Below, piece after piece: positions 36,616-45,350 of a stretch of DNA of 64,000 bases. Numbering within the stretch: the first letter of the stretch is position 1; each line of letters starts with the position of its first letter. The notes below the pieces were generated by a model that saw only the letters and a program-made list of their open reading frames with translations, did no database searches and was not told the DNA's origin. The translations under genes were made by a program, and so were the position numbers. Origin of the DNA: Stenotrophomonas indicatrix (lineage in GTDB: Bacteria; Pseudomonadota; Gammaproteobacteria; Xanthomonadales; Xanthomonadaceae). The DNA lies in assembly GCA_041545745.1 (NCBI GenBank), contig CP168152.1:1238001-1302000 (forward strand), written 5' to 3'.

Positions 36616-37692
36616 GTGAGCCTTTCGCCGATTCTCGAACGCGCCGACGATTTCTGTCGGCGTTTTTCATTGCAGCTACCGATCCTGCTGGCACCGATGG
36701 CCGGCGCCTGTCCGGTTCCGCTTTCCGCCACGTTGGCCAACGCCGGCAGCATGGGCGCGATGGGCGCCGTGTTGTCGCCCGCGGCTGATATCGGTCGATG
36801 GATGCAGGACTTCCGGGCCGCGTCCAGCGGGCCGGCGCAGGTGAACCTGTGGTTGCCTGATCCCGCGCCGGTGCGCGATGTGGCTGCCGAGGCCGCATCG
36901 CGCGCTTTCCTGGGTCAGTGGGGGCCGGAGGTTGCGGCCAGTGCAGCGGATGCCACGCCTGCCGATTTCGAGGATCAATTCAGCGCGCTGCTGGCGGCAC
37001 GGCCGGCGGTGGCCTCGACCATCATGGGTGTGCTGTCGCCGCGTCATGTGCAGCAGTTGAAGGATGCGGGCATCGCCTGGATCGCCTGCGCTACGACGCT
37101 GGCCGAAGCGCGCGCTGCGCAGGACGCAGGTGCTGACGCGGTGGTCGCGCAAGGCGCCGAAGCCGGTGGCCATCGCGGCGCCTTCGATCCGATACGTGCA
37201 GAACAGCAGCTGGTCGGCCTGTTCGCGCTGCTGCCGCGGCTGGCGGACAACCTGAAGATTCCAGTGATCGCTGCAGGTGGCATCGGCGACGGTCGCGGCA
37301 TTGCTGCTGCCTTGATGCTCGGGGCCAGCGCCGTGCAGATCGGCACGGCCTTCCTGCGCACACCCGAAGCGGCGGTCGCGCCGGCATGGGCCGACGCGCT
37401 GGCCCGCAGCGAACCCGAAGACACCTGGCCGACCCGTGCGTTCAGTGGGCGCCTGGGCCGTGGCCTGGCGACCGCTTACGTGCGTGCAGCTGCCGCCGAG
37501 GGCGCGCCGACGCCGCGCCCGTATCCGGTGCAGCGTGGCCTGACCGGACCGATGCGCAAGCAGGCCACGCAGGAAAACCGGCTTGCTGCGATGCAGGCCT
37601 GGGCCGGGCAGTCGGCGTGGATGGCACCGGCAGCGCCAGCCGCCGACGTGCTGCGTGATATGTGGGAACAGGCGCGGGCGTTGCTGCGATGA
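36616..37692 (+). CDS. Nitronate monooxygenase (NPD/2-nitropropane dioxygenase family)
   Basis: A 358-residue FMN-dependent TIM barrel. It has an N-terminal block with [19 protein letters not shown], the signature [15 protein letters not shown] (flavin site and catalytic His), and [20 protein letters not shown] for phosphate binding. It should oxidise alkyl nitronates such as propionate 3-nitronate. No ATG suits the start. GTG at 36616 is chosen because the residues before it look non-coding. The stop overlaps the following aminotransferase start by four bases. Confidence 0.9.
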   Translation: MSLSPILERADDFCRRFSLQLPILLAPMAGACPVPLSATLANAGSMGAMGAVLSPAADIGRWMQDFRAASSGPAQVNLWLPDPAPVRDVAAEAASRAFLGQWGPEVAASAADATPADFEDQFSALLAARPAVASTIMGVLSPRHVQQLKDAGIAWIACATTLAEARAAQDAGADAVVAQGAEAGGHRGAFDPIRAEQQLVGLFALLPRLADNLKIPVIAAGGIGDGRGIAAALMLGASAVQIGTAFLRTPEAAVAPAWADALARSEPEDTWPTRAFSGRLGRGLATAYVRAAAAEGAPTPRPYPVQRGLTGPMRKQATQENRLAAMQAWAGQSAWMAPAAPAADVLRDMWEQARALLR

Positions 37693-38471
37693 CGGTGACC
37701 TGCAACGGCGCCACGGCGCGGGTCGAAGACCTGTTGCCGGCGCTGACCAACTACGGCCACTTCACCTCGCTGCAGGTGCGCGGCCAAGCGGTGCAGGGCC
37801 TCGACCTGCATCTGCAACGGCTGGCGCAGGCAACGCGCGAGTTGTTCGGCAGCGCGCTCGATATCGTGCAGGTGCGGGCATGGATGGCGCAGGCGCTGCA
37901 GCAGTCGGCTCAGATCGATGCATCGATGCGGGTCACCGTGTTCTCGCGCCGTTTCGATTTCCGCGATCCGCTGGCCAGCGTGCCGGTGGATGTACTGGTT
38001 GCCGTGTCCGTGCCGGTCGCGCTGACCGCGCCGAAACGCGTACGCAGCGCGACATGGCAGCGAGAGCTGCCGCAGATCAAGCATGTCGGTACGTTTGGCC
38101 TGTTCGCCCAGCGCCGTGCCGCGCTGGCAGCGGGTTTCGACGATGCGCTGCTGGTGACTGCCGACGGGCAGATCAGCGAGGGCACGACCTGGAACCTGGC
38201 CGTGCATGATGGCGAACAGCTGATCTGGCCGCAGGCGCCTGCGCTGCGGGGAACCGCTGAAGCGCTGCTGCAGGCGGGCTGGGCGGGTCCACAGCAGATC
38301 CGCCCGTTGCGGCTGGATGCGCTGGCCGGCATGCAGGCTGCCTTCGCCTGCAACGCCAGCGGGCTGTGGGCGCTGGATGCCATCGACGGTCAAGCGCTGC
38401 CGGGTTCGCAGGCCCTGGCCGAACAGGGCAGGGCGGTGCTGGCGCGGGTGCCCTGGCAGCCGCTTTCCTGA
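37689..38471 (+). CDS. PLP-dependent class IV aminotransferase (PabC/Ilv-like)
   Basis: A 260-residue fold-type IV PLP enzyme. The Schiff-base Lys is in [10 protein letters not shown], and the cofactor-binding blocks [16 protein letters not shown] and [15 protein letters not shown] are present. The family includes aminodeoxychorismate lyase (PabC) and branched-chain/D-amino-acid aminotransferases; the substrate cannot be settled here. Translationally coupled to the nitronate monooxygenase by an ATGA overlap. Confidence 0.85.
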   Translation: MTVTCNGATARVEDLLPALTNYGHFTSLQVRGQAVQGLDLHLQRLAQATRELFGSALDIVQVRAWMAQALQQSAQIDASMRVTVFSRRFDFRDPLASVPVDVLVAVSVPVALTAPKRVRSATWQRELPQIKHVGTFGLFAQRRAALAAGFDDALLVTADGQISEGTTWNLAVHDGEQLIWPQAPALRGTAEALLQAGWAGPQQIRPLRLDALAGMQAAFACNASGLWALDAIDGQALPGSQALAEQGRAVLARVPWQPLS

Positions 38472-38532
38472 ACGAGGTGCGTGGCGGATGCTCGCCGGGC
38501 GTGCCTCGGCGCTAGCGTGAATACCCAGGGTG

Positions 38533-38560
38533 GGTAGCGCCGGGCCATGCCCGGCGGATG
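38533..38560. repeat. GTAG-type palindrome (left flank of the SUFU gene)
   Basis: GGTAGCGCCGGGCCATGCCC plus GGCGGATG. The reverse complement of the unit at 39271-39295 is nearly identical, so the SUFU-domain gene lies between two inverted copies. Confidence 0.85.
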
Positions 38561-38599
38561 CTTTCGCAGCACAGCACAGTTCAGGAGTTCCAATCAGAT

Positions 38600-39208
38600 A
38601 TGGGCACAGTCACCGAGCAGCATCGCGCGGTAGCGATGCACGCGATGAAGATCATGGGCGGCGACGCACGGCCCAAGGTCCAGGCCTTTCACGATGACCG
38701 TCGCCAGCGTTCGGTCGACATCCTGACGACACTCAACGCTCCGGAAGCGGGCCTGAAGTCGATTTCGTCCATCGGACTATCTGATTTCGCTCTACGCCAT
38801 TCAAATGGTCGTGAACTGGAAACGCGCGTCGAGCTTTGCGCATGTGTACCTGAGGAGAGACTGCACTGGGACAACGTCGTTGCCTCCACTGCATTTGCGA
38901 TCATGCGTGATCGTGCGGCGGTGCTACCGGGCAGCGTGATTCCAGACATCCTGCTGGACTACTTCCCGTCGTCGACGATGCCGCATATTTGTCTGGTGCC
39001 TCCCTTCTTCTGGCGTGAGGGAAGGTTTGCGGGGCTGCCGCTGCCACCTCTCGCGATCAACTGGCTCCAGTGCATCGCCATCCATGAATCTGAGCGGCGT
39101 CTGATCGAGCAGATTGGCGCGGACGCGTTTGATGATCTGCTGCAACGTCACGAGGTCGACGTGTTCGATATGGATCGTGTCGCCCTGCCGGCGTTGGGCG
39201 TCGCGTGA
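38600..39208 (+). CDS. Suppressor-of-fused (SUFU) domain protein, probable orphan immunity-type gene
   Basis: A 202-residue cytoplasmic protein with the SUFU-domain pattern. An N-terminal helix is followed by LKSISSIGLSDFALRHSNGREL and VELCACVPEERLHWDNVVAST. Then comes HICLVPPFFWREGRFAG with INWLQCIAIHESER, and the FDDLLQRHEVDVFDMDR terminus. In bacteria this domain is common among immunity and antitoxin proteins such as YqcF. No toxin partner is visible within several kilobases. Local GC (about 47-58 percent in sampled blocks) is well below the neighbours, and inverted GTAG repeats flank the gene, suggesting acquisition. Start at 38600 after CAGGAG. Confidence 0.85.
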   Translation: MGTVTEQHRAVAMHAMKIMGGDARPKVQAFHDDRRQRSVDILTTLNAPEAGLKSISSIGLSDFALRHSNGRELETRVELCACVPEERLHWDNVVASTAFAIMRDRAAVLPGSVIPDILLDYFPSSTMPHICLVPPFFWREGRFAGLPLPPLAINWLQCIAIHESERRLIEQIGADAFDDLLQRHEVDVFDMDRVALPALGVA

Positions 39209-39270
39209 CGCCTTTGGCATTGGTTGGACGCGGGATCAGTCGCTGAATCCATCACTTTGCTGAATGAAAG

Positions 39271-39295
39271 CCGCCGGGCATGGCCCGGCGCTACC
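39271..39295. repeat. GTAG-type palindrome, inverted (right flank of the SUFU gene)
   Basis: CCGCCGGGCATGGCCCGGCG then CTACC. This is the reverse complement of the unit at 38533-38560, 62 bases after the SUFU stop. Confidence 0.85.
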
Positions 39296-39398
39296 GGGCA
39301 GGTCCGTTTTTCCGCGGGGTTGGCTCGGCCGGAATCTGCCGCTATAATCGCCCGCTTACCGCGCCATCCTGGCGACTGGGCAATAGGAAAAAACCACC

Positions 39399-39659
39399 AT
39401 GGTCAAGATTCGACTGACCCGCGGCGGCGCCAAGAAGCGTCCGTTCTACCACATCATCGTCACCGACGTCCGCAGCGCCCGCGACGGCCGCAACATCGAG
39501 CGCGTCGGCTTCTACAACCCGGTTGCACAGGGTGGCGAGAAGCGCATCGAGCTGGACCTGGCCCGCGTTGACCATTGGGTCAAGAACGGCGCCCAGCCGA
39601 CCGAGAAAGTTCGCAACCTGATCAAGGAAGCGAGCAAGTCCCAGGCCGCTGCGGCCTGA
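39399..39659 (+). CDS. rpsP: Ribosomal protein bS16
   Basis: An 86-residue protein beginning [19 protein letters not shown], the standard bS16 N-terminus, with the conserved [12 protein letters not shown] and [14 protein letters not shown] small-subunit assembly protein. First gene of rpsP-rimM-trmD-rplS, with an inter-gene hairpin before rimM. Confidence 0.98.
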   Translation: MVKIRLTRGGAKKRPFYHIIVTDVRSARDGRNIERVGFYNPVAQGGEKRIELDLARVDHWVKNGAQPTEKVRNLIKEASKSQAAAA

Positions 39660-39666
39660 TCCTGAC

Positions 39667-39688
39667 GGGCCGCGCCCTGGTGCGGCCC
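39667..39688 (+). promoter_or_regulatory. Inter-cistronic hairpin between rpsP and rimM
   Basis: The perfect stem GGGCCGC (39667-39673) pairs with GCGGCCC (39682-39688) around an 8-base loop and has no T run. It is an internal mRNA hairpin, more likely a processing or stability element than a terminator, since rimM follows 17 bases later. Confidence 0.5.
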
Positions 39689-39704
39689 ATCTGATTGAAC
39701 GCAG

Positions 39705-40217
39705 ATGAAAGATAACGAGCGCCGCATCCTGCTTGGCAGGGTTGTCGGCGCTTTTGGTGTGCGCGGCGAAATAAAGCTCGAGTCCTGGACCGAGCCGCGT
39801 TCCGCTATTTTCCGTTACCAACCGTGGATCCTGCGCAGCCCCAACGGGCAGGAATCGACGCTTGAAGGCGCCCGTGGCCGGGATACCGGCAAGCACCTGG
39901 TGGCCCGTTTCCCGGGCATCGAGGATCGCGACACGGTCGAGGCGATGCATGGCACCGAGGTCTTCGTGGCCCGCAGTGCGCTGCCGCCGCCGAGTGCCAA
40001 CGAGTATTACTGGGTCGACCTGGAAGGCCTGGATGTGAAGACCGTCGAAGGCGTTGCCCTCGGCCAGGTCTCGCACCTGTTCAGTACCGGCGCCAACGAT
40101 GTGGTGGTCGTACGCGGTGATCGCGAGCGGATGATTCCGTTCGTTGTGCCGGAGTTCGTCAAATCCGTCGACTTCGAGGCCAATCTGGTCGTGGTCGACT
40201 GGGACCCCGAGTTCTGA
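39705..40217 (+). CDS. rimM: 16S rRNA processing/30S maturation factor RimM
   Basis: A 170-residue protein. The N-terminal RimM barrel ([20 protein letters not shown]) is followed by a C-terminal PRC-barrel ([12 protein letters not shown], then [14 protein letters not shown]). It binds ribosomal protein uS19 and helps mature the 30S head. Ends 8 bases before trmD. Confidence 0.97.
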   Translation: MKDNERRILLGRVVGAFGVRGEIKLESWTEPRSAIFRYQPWILRSPNGQESTLEGARGRDTGKHLVARFPGIEDRDTVEAMHGTEVFVARSALPPPSANEYYWVDLEGLDVKTVEGVALGQVSHLFSTGANDVVVVRGDRERMIPFVVPEFVKSVDFEANLVVVDWDPEF

Positions 40218-40225
40218 GTGTGAGC

Positions 40226-40984
40226 ATGCGTTTCGACGTCATCACCCTGTTCCCCGATTTCCTGGCCCAGTCCGCTGGGCTGGGCGTGGTCGGCCGTGCG
40301 CAGGAAAAGGGATTGTTCAGCCTGCATGGCTGGAATCCCCGTGACTACGCCGAGGGCAACTACCGCCGGGTGGACGATCGTCCGTTCGGCGGTGGTCCGG
40401 GCATGGTGATGCTGATCGAACCGCTGCAGGCCTGCCTGCAGGCGATCCGTGAGGCCGATCCGACTCCGGCCCGGGTGATCTACCTGAGTCCCCAGGGGGC
40501 TCCGTTGACCCAGGCCAAGGTGCGGGAACTGGCGGCATTGCCGCGCATGGTCCTGCTCTGCGGCCGCTATGAAGGCATCGACGAGCGGTTCCTGGCCGCC
40601 CATGTCGATGAGGAGATTTCCCTCGGCGACTATGTGCTGTCCGGCGGCGAGCTGGGGGCGGCGGTCATCATCGACGCGGTCGCCCGGCTGCAGGAAGGTG
40701 CCTTGAATGACGCCGAATCGGCCGCGCAGGACAGTTTCGAAGGCGACCTCGGCCTGCTCGACTGCCCGCATTACAGCCAGCCGGCCCAGCATCCGCTGGG
40801 GGACGTGCCGGACGTGCTGCGCTCGGGCAACCATGCCGCCATTGCCGCTTGGCGCCGGCAGCAGTCATTGATCCGTACCGCGCAGCGGCGCCCGGACCTG
40901 CTGGATGAACAGGCGCTGGGCAAGGCCGACCGCAAGCTGTTGACGCTGGCCCGTCAGGGACTGGCAGAAAAGGGCAGGCCCTAG
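40226..40984 (+). CDS. trmD: tRNA (guanine37-N1)-methyltransferase
   Basis: A 252-residue SPOUT methyltransferase. It starts [13 protein letters not shown] and has the trefoil-knot motifs [11 protein letters not shown] and [12 protein letters not shown], and the Gly-rich [18 protein letters not shown] two codons upstream is an alternative start. It makes m1G37 in tRNAs reading CNN and some other codons, preventing +1 frameshifting. Confidence 0.98.
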   Translation: MRFDVITLFPDFLAQSAGLGVVGRAQEKGLFSLHGWNPRDYAEGNYRRVDDRPFGGGPGMVMLIEPLQACLQAIREADPTPARVIYLSPQGAPLTQAKVRELAALPRMVLLCGRYEGIDERFLAAHVDEEISLGDYVLSGGELGAAVIIDAVARLQEGALNDAESAAQDSFEGDLGLLDCPHYSQPAQHPLGDVPDVLRSGNHAAIAAWRRQQSLIRTAQRRPDLLDEQALGKADRKLLTLARQGLAEKGRP

Positions 40985-41135
40985 CGCCAGCCCTGTCTTA
41001 TCGGCTATCATGGCCAATTACGCCGGCCCCGGCCGGTGCGCAGTACCCAAAACAAACGTGCAGCACAGTCCGGTGACTGCATGAGCCCACGCTGTCGAAT
41101 GACACGCCCACCCGAACAATGAATCGGTGTAACCC

Positions 41136-41537
41136 ATGAGCAAGCTGAACAAGTCCATCGTCGCGGAATTCGAATCCGCCCAGATCACCCGCGAACTGCC
41201 GCAGTTCAGCCAGGGCGACACCATTGTCGTCAACGTGAAGGTGAAGGAAGGTACCCGTGAGCGCGTGCAGGCCTATGAAGGCGTTGTCATCGCGACCAAG
41301 AACGGCGGCCTGAACTCCTCGTTCACCGTGCGCAAGATCTCGCATGGCTACGGCGTCGAGCGCGTGTTCCAGACCCACAGCGCCATCATCGACTCGGTCG
41401 AAGTGAAGCGCCGTGGTAAGGTCCGCGCCGGCAAGCTGTACTACCTGCGTGGCCTGGAAGGCAAGGCTGCCCGCATCAAGGAAGATCTGGCTGCCGCTGC
41501 TGCCGCCAAGGCTGCCCGTCTGGCAACCAAGGGCTGA
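41136..41537 (+). CDS. rplS: Ribosomal protein bL19
   Basis: A 133-residue protein with the family blocks [20 protein letters not shown] and [20 protein letters not shown]. The C-terminal extension is Lys/Ala-rich ([15 protein letters not shown]) and longer than in E. coli. Located at the inter-subunit bridge of the 50S. Last gene of the operon, with a terminator 26 bases after the stop. Confidence 0.98.
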   Translation: MSKLNKSIVAEFESAQITRELPQFSQGDTIVVNVKVKEGTRERVQAYEGVVIATKNGGLNSSFTVRKISHGYGVERVFQTHSAIIDSVEVKRRGKVRAGKLYYLRGLEGKAARIKEDLAAAAAAKAARLATKG

Positions 41538-41562
41538 TAAACAACTTCGGTTGTTGCCGCGA

Positions 41563-41585
41563 CGGCCGCCTTCGGGCGGCCGTTT
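41563..41585 (+). terminator. Terminator-like hairpin after rplS
   Basis: The stem CGGCCGCC with loop TTCG and GGCGGCCG is followed by TTTGCGTTT. A smaller tetraloop hairpin (ACAAC-TTCG-GTTGT, 41541-41554) lies just upstream. Both use the stable UUCG tetraloop. Confidence 0.75.
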
Positions 41586-41618
41586 GCGTTTGCGGGATCG
41601 TCTCGTTAGTTTCAGTGA

Positions 41619-41993
41619 ATGGATGAGACCGACCATCGATACCCAGCGGACATCCAGGTGGCATTGCGCTTCCTGGCCCGTTCCGGCGTACCGCGGCGGG
41701 AAGCGGCCCCCTTGCTGCACCGCATGCTGTGGCGGCTGGGTATCGCGCTGCCGCCGCCGATACTGGCCGGGTTCCTGACCAATACGCTGCTGCAGGGCGC
41801 GCTGTTTGGTCTGTTCTGGACGATGCTGATGTGGCTGCTGCTGTGGCAGGGCAGGGCCCTGGCGCTGGAGCTGCTGTTGCTTGTCGGGGTGGCAGCAGGC
41901 GCGATGTTCGGCCTGGTGATGGCGACCCTGATGTGGTTCCTGCGCGGGACCCGCAAGCTGCCCACCTGGCAGCAGTTCCGCCGCAGCCTCTGA
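41619..41993 (+). CDS. Small two-TM membrane protein (DUF6404-like)
   Basis: A 124-residue protein. A charged N-terminal helix (AALLHRML-like segment PRREAAPLLHRML) is followed by two membrane segments at about 50-75 and 80-105. A short tail carries KLPTWQQF. The pattern resembles DUF6404 as I recall it, but this was not checked. Function unknown. No clear operon partner; the DUF1801 genes start 77 bases later. Confidence 0.65.
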   Translation: MDETDHRYPADIQVALRFLARSGVPRREAAPLLHRMLWRLGIALPPPILAGFLTNTLLQGALFGLFWTMLMWLLLWQGRALALELLLLVGVAAGAMFGLVMATLMWFLRGTRKLPTWQQFRRSL

Positions 41994-42070
41994 AGCCATG
42001 GCGCAGTGCGCCGTGACCGCTGCCTGACGGCGGCGTACGCTCGGGCCTTCGACCTCGATGGCCCCCTGCG

Positions 42071-42505
42071 ATGCCCGCCAAGCAACCTGCCAACAGTGCT
42101 TCGCCCAAGCTGCTGTCCGGCGGTAACCCGCAGATCGCCAAGGGCGAGGGCGATGCGACCGTGCAGGCCTATATCGCCGCCATGCCGGACTGGAAGCGGG
42201 CCGTCGGTGCGCGTCTGGACGCATTGATCGAACAAGCCGTGCCAGGCGCGCACAAGGCGGTGAAATGGAACTCGCCGATGTACGGCGTCGCCGCCGACGA
42301 GGGCTGGTTTCTCAGCTTTCATTGCTTCACCCGCTACATCAAGGTCGCGTTCTTCCGTGGCGCGCTGTTGCAGCCTGTTCCGCCTGAACCGTCCAAGAGC
42401 GCCGACACGCGCTACCTGCACATTCCTGAGGACGGGGTGCTGGACGAGGCGCAGTTCCTCGACTGGGTGCGACAGGCCAGCAAGCTGCCCGGCGAACGCA
42501 TGTAG
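42071..42505 (+). CDS. DUF1801-domain protein, copy 1
   Basis: A 144-residue cytoplasmic protein. The DUF1801 core (VQAYIAAMPDWKRAVGARLD, then VKWNSPMYGV and FLSFHCFTRYIKVAFF) occupies residues ~30-130. The fold is found in small bacterial proteins of unsettled function. It lies 33 bases upstream of a second DUF1801 gene, forming a likely two-gene unit. Confidence 0.85.
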   Translation: MPAKQPANSASPKLLSGGNPQIAKGEGDATVQAYIAAMPDWKRAVGARLDALIEQAVPGAHKAVKWNSPMYGVAADEGWFLSFHCFTRYIKVAFFRGALLQPVPPEPSKSADTRYLHIPEDGVLDEAQFLDWVRQASKLPGERM

Positions 42506-42538
42506 TTTCCACGCGCTTCCCCCGAACGAGAGCACACG

Positions 42539-42946
42539 ATGGCTACGCACACGTCCGATCCCGCCGACACCGCACTCCCCGCCGCCGCCCAGATCGATGC
42601 CCGCATTGCCGAGCTCGGTGATTGGCGCGGTGACATCCTCGCCCGCGTGCGCGCGCTGATCCACGAGGCGCTGCCGGACGTGGAGGAAACCTGGAAGTGG
42701 CGCGGCACACCGGTGTGGGAACACAACGGCATCCTGTGCACCGGCGAAACCTACAAGCAGGCGGTGAAGCTGACCTTCGCCCACGGCGCAGCGTTGCCGG
42801 ACCCGAAGCGCCTGTTCAATGCCAGCCTGGAAGGCGGCACGCGTCGCGCGATCGACATCCAAGAAGGCGCAATGCCCGACGCTACGGCGCTGAAAGCACT
42901 GCTGCGCGCCGCCGCCAGGCACAACGCGGAAAAGAAAAAGCGGTAG
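42539..42946 (+). CDS. DUF1801-domain protein, copy 2
   Basis: A 135-residue paralogue of the preceding gene. It has ILARVRALIHEALPDVEETW, WRGTPVWEHNGILCTGE and VKLTFAHGAALPDP. Its TAG stop (42944-42946) is the GTAG head of an SMAG repeat, and the C-terminal EKKKR lies immediately before it. Repeat insertion may therefore have set the present 3' end. Function unknown. Confidence 0.85.
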   Translation: MATHTSDPADTALPAAAQIDARIAELGDWRGDILARVRALIHEALPDVEETWKWRGTPVWEHNGILCTGETYKQAVKLTFAHGAALPDPKRLFNASLEGGTRRAIDIQEGAMPDATALKALLRAAARHNAEKKKR

Positions 42947-43021
42947 TGCCGGCCGCTGGGCGGCAACTGCACGATGTTTCCGAAGTGCATGGGGTTACTG
43001 GCCAGCGGCCGGCACTACCGG
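42942..43021. repeat. Inverted pair of GTAG (SMAG-type) palindromes
   Basis: GGTAGTGCCGGCCGCTGGGC at 42942 and its inverted partner GGCCAGCGGCCGGCACTACC ending at 43019. The spacing of about 30 bases allows one large hairpin between the convergent DUF1801 and MATE genes, possibly acting as a terminator for both. Confidence 0.85.
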
Positions 43022-43028
43022 TGGATGT

Positions 43029-44501
43029 TCAACGCGGTGGGATGGTCTCCAGCGCCGCATCCGGATCAGCCACCGGCGAAGGCGGGCAGGCCGGAATCTC
43101 CGATGGCGTGGCCAGTTCCTCCGCGTGCACCGGCTTGCTGATCATCCTCGCCTTGCGCCAGCCACCCCAGCGGTAATACGCCAGCGACAGCAGCATCGAT
43201 ATCAGCGAACCGGCCGGGAAGCTCCACCAGATCGCGTCGGCGCCCCAGTACGGCTGCAGGAACTCGGCGAACGGCACGCGCACGCCCCACAGCGATGCCG
43301 CCAGGATCAGCAGCGGCGGCAGCACCGCGCCGGTGGAGCGCACCACGCCGGAGATCACGAAGCTGACGCCGAAGAACAGGAACGAACCGATCACGATGTG
43401 GTTCAGGTGCCGCGCGATCTGCAACGACTCGCTGCCCTGCGGCAGGAACAAGGCCAGCGAGTACTGGTCCAGCAGTACCAGCGGCAGGATCAACGCGCCG
43501 GTCAGCAGGAAGTTGAACGCGATGCCCTGGCGCGCGGTACCGCGTACGCGATCCCAACGCTGCGCACCGACATTCTGCGCGGCCATCGACGAACACGCCG
43601 CACCGATCGCCATCGCCGGCATCTGCACGTAGTTCCACAGCTGCAGCGACGCGCCGTAGGCTGCGCCGGTGTCGGTGCCGTACTGGTTGACCATCGTCAT
43701 CAGCATGATCACCGACAGCGAGATCAGCACCATCTGCAGGCCCATCGGCACGCCCTTGATCACCAGCGCACGCAGGATGGTCATGTCCAGCTTGAACAGG
43801 TGCATGTCGGCGCGGCCCAGCCACAGTGTGTGCCGCTTGTGCCGCATGTACAGCAGCAGGCCGGCCAGTGACAGCGTCTGCGACACCAGCGTGGCCCAGG
43901 CCGAGCCGGCGATGCCCAGTTCCGGGAACGGCCCCATGCCGAAGATCAGCACAGGGTTCAGGGCGATGTCCAGCACCACCGAGACCAGCAGGAAGCGGAA
44001 CGGTGTGCGCGAGTCGCCGGCACCACGCAGCGCCGCGCTGAGGAAGGCGAAGGCGTACAGCGTCGGCATCGCCAGGAAGATGATGCGCAGGTAGGCCTCG
44101 GCCAACGGCAGCGAGGCGGCAGGCGTGCCCATCGCCGCCAGCAGCGGGTGGGCAAGGAACCAGCCGGCGATGGCGATGATCACCGACAGGCCGATGAAGA
44201 ACGTGGCGCTGGTGCCGACCACGCGCCGTGCCTGCGCGATGTCGCGCGCGCCGATGGCCTGGCCGATGAGGATGGTCGAGGCCATGCCGAAGCCGAACAC
44301 CGAACCGATCAGGAAGAACATGATGTTGTTGGCGTTCGCGGTCGCGGTCAGTGCCGCTTCGCCAAGGAAGCGCCCCACCCATACCGCGTTCACCGAGCCG
44401 TTCAGCGACTGCGCGATGTTGCCTGCCAGGATCGGCAGCGCGAACAGCAGCAGGTTGCGGCCGATCGGGCCGGAGGTCAGGTCAAGCGGCGCTTTGGCCA
44501 T
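43029..44501 (-). CDS. MATE-family multidrug/sodium antiporter
   Basis: A 490-residue protein with twelve transmembrane helices in two homologous halves. Family blocks include FALPILAGNIAQSLNGSVNA, GAGDSRTPFRFLLVS and MAIGAACSSMAAQNVGAQRW. It exports cationic compounds in exchange for Na+ or H+. The start MAKAPLDLTSGPIGRN is conserved in this family; longer frames upstream are discarded. The extended C-terminal tail (from about 440) is Pro/Glu-rich and cytoplasmic. Confidence 0.92.
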   Translation of the reverse strand: MAKAPLDLTSGPIGRNLLLFALPILAGNIAQSLNGSVNAVWVGRFLGEAALTATANANNIMFFLIGSVFGFGMASTILIGQAIGARDIAQARRVVGTSATFFIGLSVIIAIAGWFLAHPLLAAMGTPAASLPLAEAYLRIIFLAMPTLYAFAFLSAALRGAGDSRTPFRFLLVSVVLDIALNPVLIFGMGPFPELGIAGSAWATLVSQTLSLAGLLLYMRHKRHTLWLGRADMHLFKLDMTILRALVIKGVPMGLQMVLISLSVIMLMTMVNQYGTDTGAAYGASLQLWNYVQMPAMAIGAACSSMAAQNVGAQRWDRVRGTARQGIAFNFLLTGALILPLVLLDQYSLALFLPQGSESLQIARHLNHIVIGSFLFFGVSFVISGVVRSTGAVLPPLLILAASLWGVRVPFAEFLQPYWGADAIWWSFPAGSLISMLLSLAYYRWGGWRKARMISKPVHAEELATPSEIPACPPSPVADPDAALETIPPR

Positions 44502-44563
44502 GGAGTGGTGATCGATTCCCGGGAGGCGCACACTAGCATCAAGCCGGTTTGCAGGATGTGGCA

Positions 44564-44803
44564 ATGCATCAACCACAACAGGCGATGCGGATGATCGTGG
44601 CGGCCTTGATCGCAGCGGCACTGGCCGCATGTTCGTCAGGTGACCGGCTGGGCGATACCCAGGTGCGGCCGACCGACCGCCCCGAGTGCCTGGTCGGCAG
44701 CCAGCGCCAGGATCTGGCGGCCGGAACGCCGGCATTGATCGGGGGCACGGGTTGCCGTACCGACCCCGACAATCCGCGCCCCCTGAACAAGCGAACGGAG
44801 TAG
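44564..44803 (+). CDS. Small lipoprotein of unknown function
   Basis: A 79-residue protein. A short signal (RMIVAALIAAALAACSSGD) ends in a lipobox Cys at about residue 24. The mature part has a second Cys pair position (ECLVGSQ and TGCRTD) and a hydrophilic tail. The ATG at 44585 is an equally good start. It is immediately followed by hslR (9 bases after its stop). Confidence 0.65.
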   Translation: MHQPQQAMRMIVAALIAAALAACSSGDRLGDTQVRPTDRPECLVGSQRQDLAAGTPALIGGTGCRTDPDNPRPLNKRTE

Positions 44804-44812
44804 TCCCTACTG

Positions 44813-45220
44813 ATGTCCGAGCTTTCCCCGTTGGCGCCCAGCGTCCGTCTGGACATCTGGCTGTGGGCGGCCCGCTTCTTCAAGACCCGCAGCCTGGCAA
44901 AACAGGCAATCGAGACCGGCAAGGTATCCGTGGCCGGGCAGCGCCCGAAATCCTCGCGCGCGGTGCGTGTGGGGGAGCAGCTGCTGGTTGATCGTGGTGA
45001 AGAACACTTCGAGATCCAGGTGCTGGGCCTGAGCGATCAGCGCGGCCCGGCGCCGGTGGCGCAGCAGTTGTATGCCGAGAGCGAGGCATCCAAAGCGCGT
45101 CGAGCCGAACTGCGTGCACTGCGCATTGCCGCGCGTGATGGCTACCAGGCACCGGAGCACAAACCGGACAAGCGCGCACGACGGTTGATCCGCGCCCTGG
45201 GTGATCTTGACGCGTTGTGA
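44813..45220 (+). CDS. hslR: Heat shock protein 15, S4-domain RNA-binding protein
   Basis: A 135-residue protein. The S4 domain at about residues 10-70 starts VRLDIWLWAARFFKTRSLAK and contains KVSVAGQRPKSSRAVRVGE. The C-terminal tail is basic (KPDKRARRLIRAL). HslR binds free 50S subunits carrying nascent chains after heat stress and helps recycle them. Confidence 0.94.
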   Translation: MSELSPLAPSVRLDIWLWAARFFKTRSLAKQAIETGKVSVAGQRPKSSRAVRVGEQLLVDRGEEHFEIQVLGLSDQRGPAPVAQQLYAESEASKARRAELRALRIAARDGYQAPEHKPDKRARRLIRALGDLDAL

Positions 45221-45252
45221 CGCAGTGGCCGGACTGAACCGACCCGCGCTCT

Positions 45253-45279
45253 GGTAGCCGCCCACCTTGGTGGGCGCTG
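45253..45279. repeat. Single GTAG palindrome
   Basis: GGTAGCCGCCCACCTTGGTG followed by GGCGCTG. A variant unit with a CCCACC/GGTGGG core, shared with the element at 46585. Confidence 0.75.
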
Positions 45280-45350
45280 TGCCGCCTGCGCTCAGCCACC
45301 GTTCGGCTTGCGCCCCGCACGTTGGATGGTCCTTTTCATGGAAGCCCGCC

